Positions 15,300-23,586 of a stretch of DNA of 30,803 nucleotides are shown piece after piece. This stretch comes from Chloroflexi bacterium UBA4736 (GTDB lineage Bacteria > Chloroflexota > Dormibacteria > Dormibacterales > Dormibacteraceae): contig DHIW01000023.1 in assembly GCA_002404015.1 (NCBI GenBank), positions 1 to 30,803 on the forward strand, written 5' to 3'. Numbering within the stretch: the stretch's first letter is position 1; each line of letters begins with the position of its first letter. Position numbers and translations under genes: made by a program. The notes beneath the pieces were generated by a model that saw only the letters and a list, made by a program, of their open reading frames with translations, was not told the origin of the DNA and searched no databases.

Positions 15300-17390
15300 G
15301 TGAAGATGGCGCTGAAGGAGCCGCCCGCTCTCCCCCGCGTCAGCATTGTCGGTGCCGCCGAGGGCCGCCCTCACGTCAACCGCGAGCTTTCCCGCCTGGC
15401 CTATGACGCCCGGGTGCTGGCGCGGGCCGAGGACGAGAGCCTGCCACTCTTGGAGCGCCTCCGCTTCCTGTGCATCTTCAGTCGCAACCTCGACGACTTC
15501 TTCCAGGTGCGGGTGGCCGGCCTGAAGGAGCAGGTGGAGGCGGCGGCCGCACCTAGCGTCCGCGGCGATCCCCCCCCGGCCGAGCAGCTGCAGGCCATCC
15601 GCCGGCGCGTCGAGGAGTTGGTCGAGCGGCAGCGATCGCTGTACGCCGACCGCCTCCGGCCGGCGCTGGCGGACGCCGGCATCCAGATCGTCGACGGCGG
15701 CCAGCTGGGTCGCGCGGACCGGGCCTTCCTGGATTCCTACTTCGAGGACCGGGTGTTCCCTGTGCTGACCCCGCTCGCGGTGGATCCCGGCCACCCCTTT
15801 CCCTACATCTCGCACCTGTCCTTGAACCTGGCGGTGATCGTGCGCGACCCGCTTCGAAGGCGGAAACGCTTTGCCCGGGTCAAGGTGCCGCCGCTGCTGC
15901 CGGGGCTGATCCCACTGCCCGACGGCTCCCGCTTCATACCGCTGGAGCAGGTCATCGCGATGCACGTGCAGAGCCTGTTCCCGGGTATGGAGATCGTGAG
16001 CGCACATCACTTCAGGGTGACGCGCGACAACGACCTGGACCTGGAGGACAGCGAGGCCGAGGACCTGCTGGCGACCGTTCAAACCGAGCTCCTCCGGCAG
16101 CGGCGCGGCGCTTTCGCCGTCCGCCTGGAGGCGACGCCAGACATGGCGCCGGACGTGGAGGAGCTGCTGTGCAGGGAGCTCGAGCTGCAGCCGCAGGACG
16201 TTTATCGCGTTGAAGGGCCCCTCGAGCTCGGCGCCCTGGAGGTACTGCTCGACCTCGACCGGCCGGAGCTCAAGGCCGCGCCCTGGGCGGGCGTGACGCC
16301 TCCCGAGCTCCGACTGCTGGGTGCCAAGCGGGCCGACATCTTCGCGGTCCTGCGGGAGCGGGATGTGCTGGTGCACCATCCCTACGACTCGTTCGCGACC
16401 TCGGTCGAGGCGTTCATCGAGGAGGCGGCCCGCGACCCCGCCGTCCTCGCCATCAAGCAGACGCTGTACCGAACCTCGGGCCCGGCCAGCCCGATCGCGC
16501 TGGCGCTCGCCGGGGCAGCCGAGGCGGGCAAGCAGGTGGTCGCGCTCGTCGAGCTGAAAGCCCGAGGCGACGAGCAGGCGAACATCGACTGGGCCCAGCT
16601 CCTCGAGAAGTCAGGTGTGCACGTCGTGTATGGCCTGGTCGGGCTCAAGACGCACGCCAAGACCGCGCTGGTGGTGCGCCAGGAGGAGGGCGGCATCCGC
16701 CGGTATGTCCACGTGGCCACGGGAAACTACAACCCGCTCACGGCGCAGAGCTACGAGGACGTCGGCCTGCTCTCCTCGGACCCGGAGCTGGGCGCCGATG
16801 TCAGCGACCTGTTCAACTTCCTGACCGGCTACAGCCGGCAGCGAAAGTTCCGCTCCCTGATGGTGGCTCCCACGAACCTCCGTCGGAGCCTGGTGAAGCT
16901 GATCCGCAAAGAGGGGTCGCGACAGCACGGCCGCATCGTCTTCAAGGTCAACAACCTGGTGGACCCGGAGATCATCGACGCGCTCTACCAGGCCGCGGAC
17001 GCGGGGGCCGAGATCGACTTGATCGTGCGCAGCATCTGTTGCCTTCGTCCAACCCAGCGGATCCGGGTGCGCTCGATCGTCGGAAGGTTCCTCGAGCACT
17101 CCCGGATCTTCCGTTTCGGCAGCGACCGGCGCACCGCCTTCTACATCGGCTCGGCCGACCTGATGGAGCGCAACCTGGACCGCCGGGTCGAGGCTCTCGT
17201 CCCGGTGCGCGACGAGGAGCTCCGCCGGCGCCTGGACGAGATCATCGACGCCGAGCTCGCGGACGACCAGCTGGCCTGGACGATGCAGCCGGACGAGAGC
17301 TGGCGGCCGCCGCCAGGCGGACCCGGCCCCAGCTCCCAGGACCAGCTCATGGAGATCGCCTTGGCGGGAGCCCGGGGAGCGCGTGGCTGA
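15300..17390 (+). CDS. ppk1: Polyphosphate kinase 1
   Basis: This 696-aa enzyme reversibly builds polyphosphate from ATP. Domain order is normal: N domain (NRELSRLAYDARVLARA, FSRNLDDFFQVRVAG), head domain, and two PLD-like catalytic domains. The autophosphorylated His is His452 in GLKTHAK. The second active-site His is His600 in FLEHSRIFRFG. HHPYDSF (359-365) and ATGNYNP (473-479) are also conserved. The start is GTG at 15300 or ATG at 15306; neither has a clear ribosome-binding site, and a TACGTT just before 15300 would suit a leaderless ATG at 15306. The end overlaps the CYTH-CHAD gene by 8 bases, so polyphosphate synthesis and that protein are coupled. Confidence 0.96.
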   Translation: MKMALKEPPALPRVSIVGAAEGRPHVNRELSRLAYDARVLARAEDESLPLLERLRFLCIFSRNLDDFFQVRVAGLKEQVEAAAAPSVRGDPPPAEQLQAIRRRVEELVERQRSLYADRLRPALADAGIQIVDGGQLGRADRAFLDSYFEDRVFPVLTPLAVDPGHPFPYISHLSLNLAVIVRDPLRRRKRFARVKVPPLLPGLIPLPDGSRFIPLEQVIAMHVQSLFPGMEIVSAHHFRVTRDNDLDLEDSEAEDLLATVQTELLRQRRGAFAVRLEATPDMAPDVEELLCRELELQPQDVYRVEGPLELGALEVLLDLDRPELKAAPWAGVTPPELRLLGAKRADIFAVLRERDVLVHHPYDSFATSVEAFIEEAARDPAVLAIKQTLYRTSGPASPIALALAGAAEAGKQVVALVELKARGDEQANIDWAQLLEKSGVHVVYGLVGLKTHAKTALVVRQEEGGIRRYVHVATGNYNPLTAQSYEDVGLLSSDPELGADVSDLFNFLTGYSRQRKFRSLMVAPTNLRRSLVKLIRKEGSRQHGRIVFKVNNLVDPEIIDALYQAADAGAEIDLIVRSICCLRPTQRIRVRSIVGRFLEHSRIFRFGSDRRTAFYIGSADLMERNLDRRVEALVPVRDEELRRRLDEIIDAELADDQLAWTMQPDESWRPPPGGPGPSSQDQLMEIALAGARGARG

Positions 17391-18870
17391 CAGCATCGAG
17401 CGAGAGGTCAAGCTTTCGGCCGCGCCGGGGTTTCATCTGCCGGACCTGAATGGCGTGGCGGAGGGCGTCACCGTCACTCCGGTCCAGGAGGGCCGGATCG
17501 AGACCACCTACCACGACACGCCCGACCTCCGCCTCGCCCGCTGGGGCTGCAGCCTGCGCTTCCGGCATGGAGAGGGCTGGACGCTGAAGCTGCCCGACTC
17601 CGCCGACGCTCGCATGCTCTCGCGGCGAGAGCTCACCTTTCCGGGCGGCCGTCGCCAGGTCCCGGCGGAGGCGCGCGCCCTGGTTCGAGCATACCTGCGG
17701 CGTGCGGACCCAGTACCGGTCGCCCGGCTGTCGACCTGGCGGCGCAAGCTGCGCCTTCTCGACGCGAGCGGGGCCGAGCTCGCCGAGGTCGTCGATGACG
17801 AGGTGTCCGTGCTCGACGGGCGCCGGGTCGCCGCCCGCTTCCGCGAGGTGGAGGTCGAGCTCCGCGACGGCGGTGAACGCGTTCTGGAACCCCTGCTCGC
17901 GCGCCTGGCCGAGGCCGGAGCCACCGCGGGCAAACCCACTCCCAAGCACGTGCGGGCACTGGGCCCGGCGGCGCTGGAGCCGCCGGAGGTGCGGGTCCGA
18001 GCACCCGGACCGGACGCCACCATCGACGAGGCGATCCGGGCGGCGGTGGCCGCCTGTGTCGAGGCCCTGCTTCAACACGATCCGGGCATCCGGGTCGGCG
18101 GGGATCCTGAGGACGTGCACCAGGGCCGGGTCGGCATGCGGCGGCTGCGTTCCCACCTGCGGTTCTTCGGCCCGCTCCTTGATTCCGAGTGGGCCTCCGA
18201 GCTGGACACAGAGCTCCAATGGCTCGCCGGCGAGCTGGGCACGGTGCGCGACGCGGAGGTGCTGGCCGACCGGCTGCGGGACGAGGTGATCCTGCTGCCG
18301 ATCGTGGATCGCGCGGCCGGCATGGGCCTGGTGGACCGGGCGGCCAGCGCGATCGGCGCGGGGCGCGCCCACCTGCTCCAGGCCATGGACTCGGAGCGCT
18401 ACGTGGAACTCATGGACCGGCTGATCCTGGCGGCGCGGGAGCCGCTGCTGGCGGTCAATCCCGATCAGCCGGCCGCCGGCGTCCTGCCGGGCCTGGCCCT
18501 GGACCCGTGGGCAAAGCTGCGCAAGGCGGTCAGTCGGCTGGGACGTCATCCCGAGGACGAGTCGCTGCACCGGATCCGGATCCTGACCAAGCGTTCCCGC
18601 TACGCGGCCGAGGCCTCAGCGCCGGTGCTGGGTTCGGACGCCGCTCGATTCGCAAAGGCGGCGGCGCAGCTGCAGACCGTGCTAGGAGAGCTCCAGGACA
18701 GCGCTGTCGCCCAGGCCTGGCTGAGAGCCAACGCGACCGCCGCCCGGCGGGCCTTCGCCGCCGGCCGTCTCTGCCAGCTGGAGGAGGGTCGGGCCCAGAG
18801 CGCCCGGGACGGCTGGCGGAAGCCCTGGAAGCGACTGTCCGCGCCCAAGATGCGAGGATGGATGGACTGA
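17383..18870 (+). CDS. CYTH-CHAD domain protein
   Basis: The 495-aa product has an N-terminal CYTH triphosphate-tunnel domain (about 1-200) with the E-x-E-x-K signature EREVK at 6-10. The C-terminal CHAD domain (about 212-495) has its basic helices VHQGRVGMRRLRSHLRFF and LHRIRILTKRSRYAAE. CYTH enzymes cleave or bind triphosphates, including short polyphosphate. CHAD domains bind polyphosphate and localise proteins to polyphosphate granules. GTG at 17383 lies inside the end of ppk1, so translation is coupled. Together with ppk1 and ppk2 this points to a role in polyphosphate turnover or granules. Which triphosphate is used is not known. Confidence 0.92.
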   Translation: MADSIEREVKLSAAPGFHLPDLNGVAEGVTVTPVQEGRIETTYHDTPDLRLARWGCSLRFRHGEGWTLKLPDSADARMLSRRELTFPGGRRQVPAEARALVRAYLRRADPVPVARLSTWRRKLRLLDASGAELAEVVDDEVSVLDGRRVAARFREVEVELRDGGERVLEPLLARLAEAGATAGKPTPKHVRALGPAALEPPEVRVRAPGPDATIDEAIRAAVAACVEALLQHDPGIRVGGDPEDVHQGRVGMRRLRSHLRFFGPLLDSEWASELDTELQWLAGELGTVRDAEVLADRLRDEVILLPIVDRAAGMGLVDRAASAIGAGRAHLLQAMDSERYVELMDRLILAAREPLLAVNPDQPAAGVLPGLALDPWAKLRKAVSRLGRHPEDESLHRIRILTKRSRYAAEASAPVLGSDAARFAKAAAQLQTVLGELQDSAVAQAWLRANATAARRAFAAGRLCQLEEGRAQSARDGWRKPWKRLSAPKMRGWMD

Positions 18871-19307
18871 AGCCTCGAACGCGTCCGCCACGGATCGTCG
18901 AGCACACCTCCGTCAAGCGGATCCGTGCGGCGGGCGGTGTCCTCTGCCGGCCTGGCCCTTCGGGGCTGCTCGAGATCGCGCTGATCCACCGCCCGGCCTA
19001 TGACGACTGGTCGCTGCCCAAGGGCAAGATCGATGCCGGGGAGACGCCGGAGGAGGCCGCTCTCCGCGAGGTGGAGGAGGAGACGGGCTACGCGTGCCGG
19101 CTGCAGCGCCCGCTCGGATGCACGGCCTACGTCGATCGCCGGGGCCGGAACAAGGTGGTGTGCTACTGGATCATGAGGTGGCAGGGCGGGGACTTCCGGC
19201 CCAACTACGAGGTCGACCAGCTGCGCTGGCTCACCCTCGACGAGGCGCTGCCGCTGCTGACTTACGACCGCGACCGGGCCCTCCTGGAGGCCCTGGAGGC
19301 GGCGTGA
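18858..19307 (+). CDS. Nudix hydrolase (MutT1-like half)
   Basis: The 149-aa product carries an intact Nudix box at 56-78 (G-x5-E-x7-R-E-x-x-E-E-x-G-Y) following WSLPKGKID, which is typical of MutT1/diadenosine-polyphosphate-like members. It starts at ATG 18858, inside the end of the CHAD gene (13-base overlap), and its stop overlaps the next GTG by four bases. In mycobacterial MutT1 a Nudix domain like this is fused to a histidine-phosphatase domain. Here the two are separate adjacent genes. Likely substrates are 8-oxo-dGTP/8-oxo-dGDP or dinucleoside polyphosphates (inference). Confidence 0.88.
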   Translation: MDGLKPRTRPPRIVEHTSVKRIRAAGGVLCRPGPSGLLEIALIHRPAYDDWSLPKGKIDAGETPEEAALREVEEETGYACRLQRPLGCTAYVDRRGRNKVVCYWIMRWQGGDFRPNYEVDQLRWLTLDEALPLLTYDRDRALLEALEAA

Positions 19308-19768
19308 TCATCCTCTACCGCCACGCCCATGCCGGGTCTCGCGAGCGCTGGGAGGGCGACGACGGGCAGCGCCCACTCTCGGACAAGGGCCGTCGCCAGG
19401 CGGACCTGATGGCGCGCACCCTGGCTCGCCTGCGTATCCAGCGGATCCTGAGCAGTCCGTATGTCCGCTGCGTCCAGACCGTGGAGCCGCTCGCCAAGCG
19501 CCTGGCGATCGCTGTGGAAGAGGTCCCGGAGCTCGCCGAGGGCACGCCTGCGGATGAGGTCATCGGGCTGGTGCACAGGGTCCGGGCCGAGGACGTCGTG
19601 CTCTGCTCGCACGGTGATGTGGTCCTGACGGTGCTCGACGAGATCCACTCCGAGGGTGCCAGCTTCGAGGGCGCGGAGCCCGGCCGCGCTGCGAAGGGCT
19701 CAGCCTGGGTGCTGGAGCTGGCGTCCAAGCCGGGCCGGGCCCGCTACCTGGCGCCGCCCGAGCTCTGA
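19304..19768 (+). CDS. SixA-like histidine phosphatase (MutT1-like half)
   Basis: The 154-aa product has the phosphoglycerate-mutase-type RH motif at residues 6-7 (LYRHAHAG), SSPYVRCVQTVEPLA, and the second catalytic His in CSHGDVV. Size and the RHAxA start match SixA-type phosphohistidine phosphatases. The GTG at 19304 overlaps the Nudix stop. It probably completes a two-protein version of MutT1, in which the histidine-phosphatase half removes phosphate from the Nudix product. Alternatively it acts on a phosphohistidine protein. It is the last gene of the polyphosphate operon, followed by a hairpin. Confidence 0.87.
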   Translation: MIILYRHAHAGSRERWEGDDGQRPLSDKGRRQADLMARTLARLRIQRILSSPYVRCVQTVEPLAKRLAIAVEEVPELAEGTPADEVIGLVHRVRAEDVVLCSHGDVVLTVLDEIHSEGASFEGAEPGRAAKGSAWVLELASKPGRARYLAPPEL

Positions 19769-19788
19769 GGGGTTCGACCGGACCCCTC
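19767..19788. terminator. Bidirectional hairpin between convergent genes
   Basis: GAGGGGT (19767-19773) pairs perfectly with ACCCCTC (19782-19788) over an eight-base loop. It overlaps the stop codons of both the SixA-like gene and the convergent CYTH gene, and reads CTCTAG at its end. Confidence 0.6.
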
Positions 19789-20420
19789 TAGCGCCGGCGC
19801 GACTTCTTCTTCAGGGCGTCCAGGTGCCGTTTGGCGATCGCGGAGTAGCTGTCCTTGACCGCTTCCTTGGGGTCCAGGCCGAGCTTGCGCGCGCTGTCCT
19901 CGATGGTCTCGCTCGATCCCTCGACCTCCACGAACCAGCCGGCGTCCAGCGTGTCGAGGGTGACGGCCGCGCCGTCCAGGAGCCACGTCGCACGGTGCTT
20001 TCTATAGCTGAAGGCTACCGCGAAGCCCAGCGCTTCCAGCATGTCGAGCATGGCGTGGGCGTCATCGACCGCCACCTCGGTCTCCTCGCGGATCTTCATG
20101 CCACGGACGAAAGTGGCCGGGCCCTTCGCGGTCAGGACGCCGGTCGGGCCACCGTTCAGGAGCCTCAGGCGGAGGCTGGTCTGGCGCGTGGACTTGCCGG
20201 GGCCGTTGAAGCGAAGGTTCTCCTCGTCGTAGGTTCCCTCGAACTCGGCGACCAGTTCCCGGAGCACCTGCTCCAACCGCTCGTGGTCGTCTGGGCCGGG
20301 AACGCGGAACTTGAGCTCGCATTCGAGGCTTCGGTCTTTGGGCTGGTGCGCGCGGTGGAAGGCGGCCAAGGCTATCGGGACAAGTGAATCACCGATGCCC
20401 CATACCCCGCGAGTCGCCAT
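19788..20420 (-). CDS. Stand-alone CYTH domain protein (triphosphatase / class IV adenylate cyclase-like)
   Basis: The 210-aa product from ATG 20420 has E-x-E-x-K as ECELKF (33-37), then RLRLLNGG, LTAKGP, REETEVAV and WFVEVEG, all strands of the CYTH tunnel, and a Lys/Arg-rich end. The family includes triphosphatases and class IV cyclases; activity is not readable. The first 30 residues precede the usual beginning of the fold and have no family features. The true start may be an internal TTG or the region may be scar sequence, because a truncated permease begins 30 bp beyond. Convergent with the polyphosphate operon, it makes a second CYTH gene at this locus. Confidence 0.78.
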   Translation of the reverse strand: MATRGVWGIGDSLVPIALAAFHRAHQPKDRSLECELKFRVPGPDDHERLEQVLRELVAEFEGTYDEENLRFNGPGKSTRQTSLRLRLLNGGPTGVLTAKGPATFVRGMKIREETEVAVDDAHAMLDMLEALGFAVAFSYRKHRATWLLDGAAVTLDTLDAGWFVEVEGSSETIEDSARKLGLDPKEAVKDSYSAIAKRHLDALKKKSRRR

Positions 20421-20450
20421 CAGCCCTTTGACAGCCACTCTGGCTGCTGA

Positions 20451-21029
20451 TACGGCATGTCGTCGGTCACGGCCAACTCGCGGATGATCTAGGCCTTCTC
20501 CCGCGACGGGGCGATCCCGGGTTCGAACTTCTGGCACCGGATCAACGCGCGAACCCGCACCCCGACCAACTCCATCTGGTTCGCCGCCGTCGGCGCCTTC
20601 CTCCTCGGCCTGTCCTACCTCTTCAACGCGACCGCCTACGCGGCGGTGACCTCGATCGCCGTGATCGGCCTCTACATCGCGTACGGCATTCCGATCCTGC
20701 TTCGGCTTCGCGCCGGGGACAGCTTCCAGCGCGGTCCCTGGCACCTGGGCCGGTGGAGCCGGCCGGTGGGCACGATCGCCGTGATCTGGATCGGCATCAT
20801 CGCGATCCTCTTCGTGCTCCCCACGACGGTGCCCATCACCCTTTCGTCGTTCAACTACTCGATCGTCGCTGTCGGCGTCGTGCTTGTCGGCACCGGGGTA
20901 TGGTGGCAAGCATCCGCAAGCAAGTGGTTCAAGGGTCCGAAGGTCCAGGGGACGCCCGAGGAGCTGGCACGGATCGAGGCCGAGCTCGAGAGCGTCGGGA
21001 CACCCCCGCCGATGGGGCCGCGCGCCTGA
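20451..21029 (+). pseudogene. APC amino-acid permease remnant: 5'-truncated, with internal TAG
   Basis: In one frame the DNA reads YGMSSVTANSRMI, then TAG (20490-20492), then AFSRDGAIPGSNFWHRIN and on through the final four or so helices to a stop at 21029. The pattern GMSSVTANSRMIYAFSRDG is standard for amine/amino-acid permeases of the APC superfamily, so TAG very likely replaces a Tyr codon (TAC or TAT). The first 300 or so residues of a normal ~500-aa permease are absent: upstream of about 20451 the homology stops and a TGA appears in frame. The stop overlaps the start of the PuuD-like gene, so this was the first gene of that operon. A truncated downstream protein from an internal start is possible but unlikely to transport. 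Confidence 0.8.
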
Positions 21030-21718
21030 CGACGGGCGCCCCCAGGCCGAGGATCGGCATCACCTACAGCCGGGAGCGGCCGGCCGATTACTACGACGCC
21101 TACGCGCGGGCTGTCGAGAGCGCGGGCGGCGAGCCCGTGCTTCTCTCCACCCAGGCGAACGCGCTGGGGGACGTCGACGGCCTGCTGCTCCCGGGCGGCT
21201 GGGACGTCGACCCGGCCCTGTACGGCGAGCAGCCCGACCCCCAGCTGGGAGATCTGGACAGGGAGCTGGACGACGCCGAGATCCGGCTGTTCACCGAGGC
21301 CAGGGAGGCGCGGCTGCCGGTGCTCGGCATCTGCCGGGGCCAGCAGGTCATCAACGTGGCCCTGGGCGGATCTCTGCATCAGCACATCGACGAGCACGAG
21401 GTGCGCCGGCACGGACGGGCCCACCTGGCGCACCCGGTGGAGGTTGTGGAGGACTCGGAGCTCGGCCGTTCGGCGGGCGCCCCGACCGTGGACGTCAACA
21501 GCCTCCATCACCAGTCGGTGAAGGACCTGGCGCCCGGCCTTCGCGTCACCGCGCGCGGTCCGGACGGGGTGATCGAGGGGCTGGAGTCGGACGACGGCCT
21601 GGTCGTGGCGATCCAATGCCACCCCGAGGAGCTGACCGGCCAGCTGTCCTGGGCGAGCTCCCTCTTCGAACGCTTCGTGGCGCGCACCCGCGAGGGGTCG
21701 GTGCGCCGGGCACGCTGA
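21026..21718 (+). CDS. PuuD-type gamma-glutamyl-amine hydrolase (class I GATase, peptidase C26)
   Basis: The 230-aa product, beginning at RPRIGITYSRE, has the glutamine-amidotransferase fold with nucleophile Cys103 in LGICRGQQVINVALGG and His199/Glu201 in QCHPEE. Enzymes of this group (PuuD) release an amine or GABA from its gamma-glutamyl conjugate. No ATG, GTG or TTG is found at the expected N-terminus. A CTG at 21026, overlapping the TGA of the permease remnant, is the best placed start and would be rare, so the start is uncertain. It is followed after two bases by the GS-like gene. The catalytic set is intact even though both flanking genes are broken. Confidence 0.85.
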   Translation: MTTGAPRPRIGITYSRERPADYYDAYARAVESAGGEPVLLSTQANALGDVDGLLLPGGWDVDPALYGEQPDPQLGDLDRELDDAEIRLFTEAREARLPVLGICRGQQVINVALGGSLHQHIDEHEVRRHGRAHLAHPVEVVEDSELGRSAGAPTVDVNSLHHQSVKDLAPGLRVTARGPDGVIEGLESDDGLVVAIQCHPEELTGQLSWASSLFERFVARTREGSVRRAR

Positions 21719-21720
21719 GC

Positions 21721-22728
21721 GTGCTCAGCCTCGCGGAGCTCGCGGCCGCCGTCGCCGGCGGCGAGATCGACACCGTGATCGCGGCTTTCACGGACATGCA
21801 GGGCGGCCTGCTGGGAAAGCGGATCGAGGCCGAGTACTTCATGGAGTCTGCCGGGCAGGGGGAGAAGGTCGAGGGCTGCAACTACCTCATGACCGTGGAC
21901 ATGGAGATGGAGCCCGTGCCGGGGTACGCGATGGCCAGCTGGGAGCGGGGCTACGGCGACTTCGACATGGTTCCCGACTTCGCGACGCTGCGCCGGATCC
22001 CCTGGCTGGAGGCGACCGCCCTCGTGCTCTGCGACGTGGCCTGGTCCAACGGAACGCCCGTCCGGCCATCGCCTCGCCAGGTTCTGAAGGGCCAGGTCGA
22101 GCGGGCTGTGAAGCTCGGCTTCGCGCCCATGTTCGGGTCCGAGCTCGAGTTCTACCTCTTGAAGGAAACCTATGCCGAGGCGCACGCCCGGCTCTATCGG
22201 AACCTCACGCCCTCGGTCCCCTACAGCCTCGACTACCACATCCTGGCGACCAGCTACGACGAGGCGTTCATCCGCTCGGTTCGCAACGGCATGAAGGGCG
22301 CCGGGATCAGGGTGGAGAGCTCCAAGGGCGAGGCCTGGCCGGGCCAGCAGGAGATTAACTTCCGGTTCGCCGACGCCGTGACCATGGCCGACAACCACGT
22401 GATCTACAAGAACGGCATCAAGGAGATGGCCAACGGAGCCGGGTGCTCCGTGACCTTCATGGCCAAGCCCGACCACAGCTGGATCGGCAGCTCCTGCCAC
22501 ATCCACTCGAGCCTGTGGCGAGACGGCAGCAACGCCTTCGACGGCGAGTCGGAGACCTTCCGGCAGTACCTCGCCGGGCAGATCGCTTGCGCCTCCGAGC
22601 TGGCGGTCTTCCTGGCCCCCAACGTCAACTCCTACAAGCGCTGCGCCGCCGGGACCTGGGCGCCCACGACCTTGGCCTGGGGCCACGACAACCGGACCTG
22701 TGGCTTTCGCATCGTGGGCCACGGCCAG
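21721..22728 (+). pseudogene. Glutamine-synthetase-like (PuuA/gamma-glutamylamine synthetase type), C-terminally truncated
   Basis: From GTG 21721, about 336 codons of a type I glutamine synthetase are intact: GSELEFYLL, GQQEINFRFADA, NGAGCSVTFMAKP, GSSCHIHSSLW, and APNVNSYKR to WGHDNRTCGFRIVGHGQ. In the family the next residues continue the active site and helical C-terminal third, to about 450 aa. Here homology stops at 22728. In frame, a foreign tail of 84 codons runs to 22980 through the start of the next SDR. The lost part includes conserved active-site elements, so the product should be inactive. PuuA-type enzymes ligate glutamate to amines; the neighbouring PuuD supports this. The gene sits two bases after PuuD. 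Confidence 0.8.
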
Positions 22729-22805
22729 CACCCGTGCGTCCCAAGCTCGCGGCCGAAACGGGTTACTCGGAGGTCAAGAACGTGTTCGTTTCCACGGAAT
22801 CCTGA
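22729..22805 (+). pseudogene. 3' scrap of a probable aldehyde dehydrogenase
   Basis: In a frame different from the GS-like gene, the DNA encodes KLAAETGYSEVKNVFVSTES and a TGA (22803-22805) that overlaps the ATG of the following SDR as TGATG. A Glu-Thr-Gly-(Tyr/Phe)-(S/T)-Glu-Val-Lys-Asn-Val end is typical of aldehyde dehydrogenases, which normally sit between the GS-like and SDR genes in gamma-glutamyl-amine operons. The match is short, so the assignment rests on context as well as motif. Confidence 0.5.
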
Positions 22806-23572
22806 TGGGCAGGCTGGACGGCAAGGTGGCGGTGATCACGGGGGCGGCCGGCGGCATCGGCCGCGAGGCCGCGCTCCTTTTCTCGTCGGAAGGGGCCCGC
22901 GTATGCGTCGCGGATGTCGGTCGCGAAGCGGGCGAGAAGACCGCGGCCGAGTGCCGGGAGGCCTTCTTCTGGCCCGCTGACGTGAGCGACCCGGCCAGCG
23001 TCAGGGAGATGTACGCCGAGACCGCCAGGCGCTACGGCGGTGTCGACGTCCTCTACAACAACGCCGGCATCATGCCCCCTGACGACGACTCGATCCTGGA
23101 CACCGAGCCGGACGCCTGGGACCGCGTCCAGGCCGTCAACGCCAAGGGCGTCTTCCTCTGCTGCAAGTTCGGCATCCCCCACCTCTTGGAGCGGGGCGGC
23201 GGGTCGGTCATCAACGTGGCGTCATTCGTGGCCCTGGTCGGGGCCGCCACCTCGCAGATCGCGTACACGGCTTCGAAGGGAGCCGTGCTCTCGATGAGCA
23301 GGGAGCTGGCTGTCCAGTTCGCACGCCAGGGCGTCCGCGTCAACGCGCTCTGCCCGGGGCCCGTGGAGACACCGCTCCTGATGCGCCTTTTCGGCGAGGA
23401 CAAGGGGGCCTACGAGCGGCGGCGCGTCCACCTGCCGATGGGCCGTCTGGCGAAGGCTCGCGAGATCGCCAACGCGGCCCTGTTCCTGGCCAGCGACGAG
23501 GCCAGCTACGTGAACGGCGCCACGTTCATGGTGGACGGAGGCCTGACCGCCGCCTACGTCACCCCGGAGTAG
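22805..23572 (+). CDS. Short-chain dehydrogenase/reductase
   Basis: This 255-aa classical SDR has TGAAGGIG (12-19), Asp37 after strand 2 (VADVGR; suggests NAD), NNAG (85-88), catalytic Ser140, Tyr154 and Lys158, and the C-terminal signature ASDEASYVNGATFMVDGGL. It is full length. The ATG at 22805 overlaps the stop of the aldehyde-dehydrogenase remnant, which shows it was the last gene of the gamma-glutamyl-amine operon. Its probable role is an oxidoreduction of an alcohol or keto intermediate of that pathway; the substrate is unknown. It may still be expressed if an upstream promoter survives. Confidence 0.88.
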   Translation: MGRLDGKVAVITGAAGGIGREAALLFSSEGARVCVADVGREAGEKTAAECREAFFWPADVSDPASVREMYAETARRYGGVDVLYNNAGIMPPDDDSILDTEPDAWDRVQAVNAKGVFLCCKFGIPHLLERGGGSVINVASFVALVGAATSQIAYTASKGAVLSMSRELAVQFARQGVRVNALCPGPVETPLLMRLFGEDKGAYERRRVHLPMGRLAKAREIANAALFLASDEASYVNGATFMVDGGLTAAYVTPE

Positions 23573-23586
23573 TCAACCCCCAGCCC

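Noticed and set aside
14460..16379. Long antisense frame across ppk2 and ppk1
   Set aside because: No motif, typical of antisense open frames in GC-rich genes; both sense genes are unmistakable.
18850..18866. Alternative starts for the Nudix gene
   Set aside because: The ATGs at 18850 and 18862 are in the CHAD frame. Only 18858 keeps the Nudix frame.
20511..20540. GGGTTCGAACTTC resembling a tRNA T-loop
   Set aside because: No acceptor or anticodon stem can be drawn around it, and it is inside the permease reading frame (PGSNFWHR).
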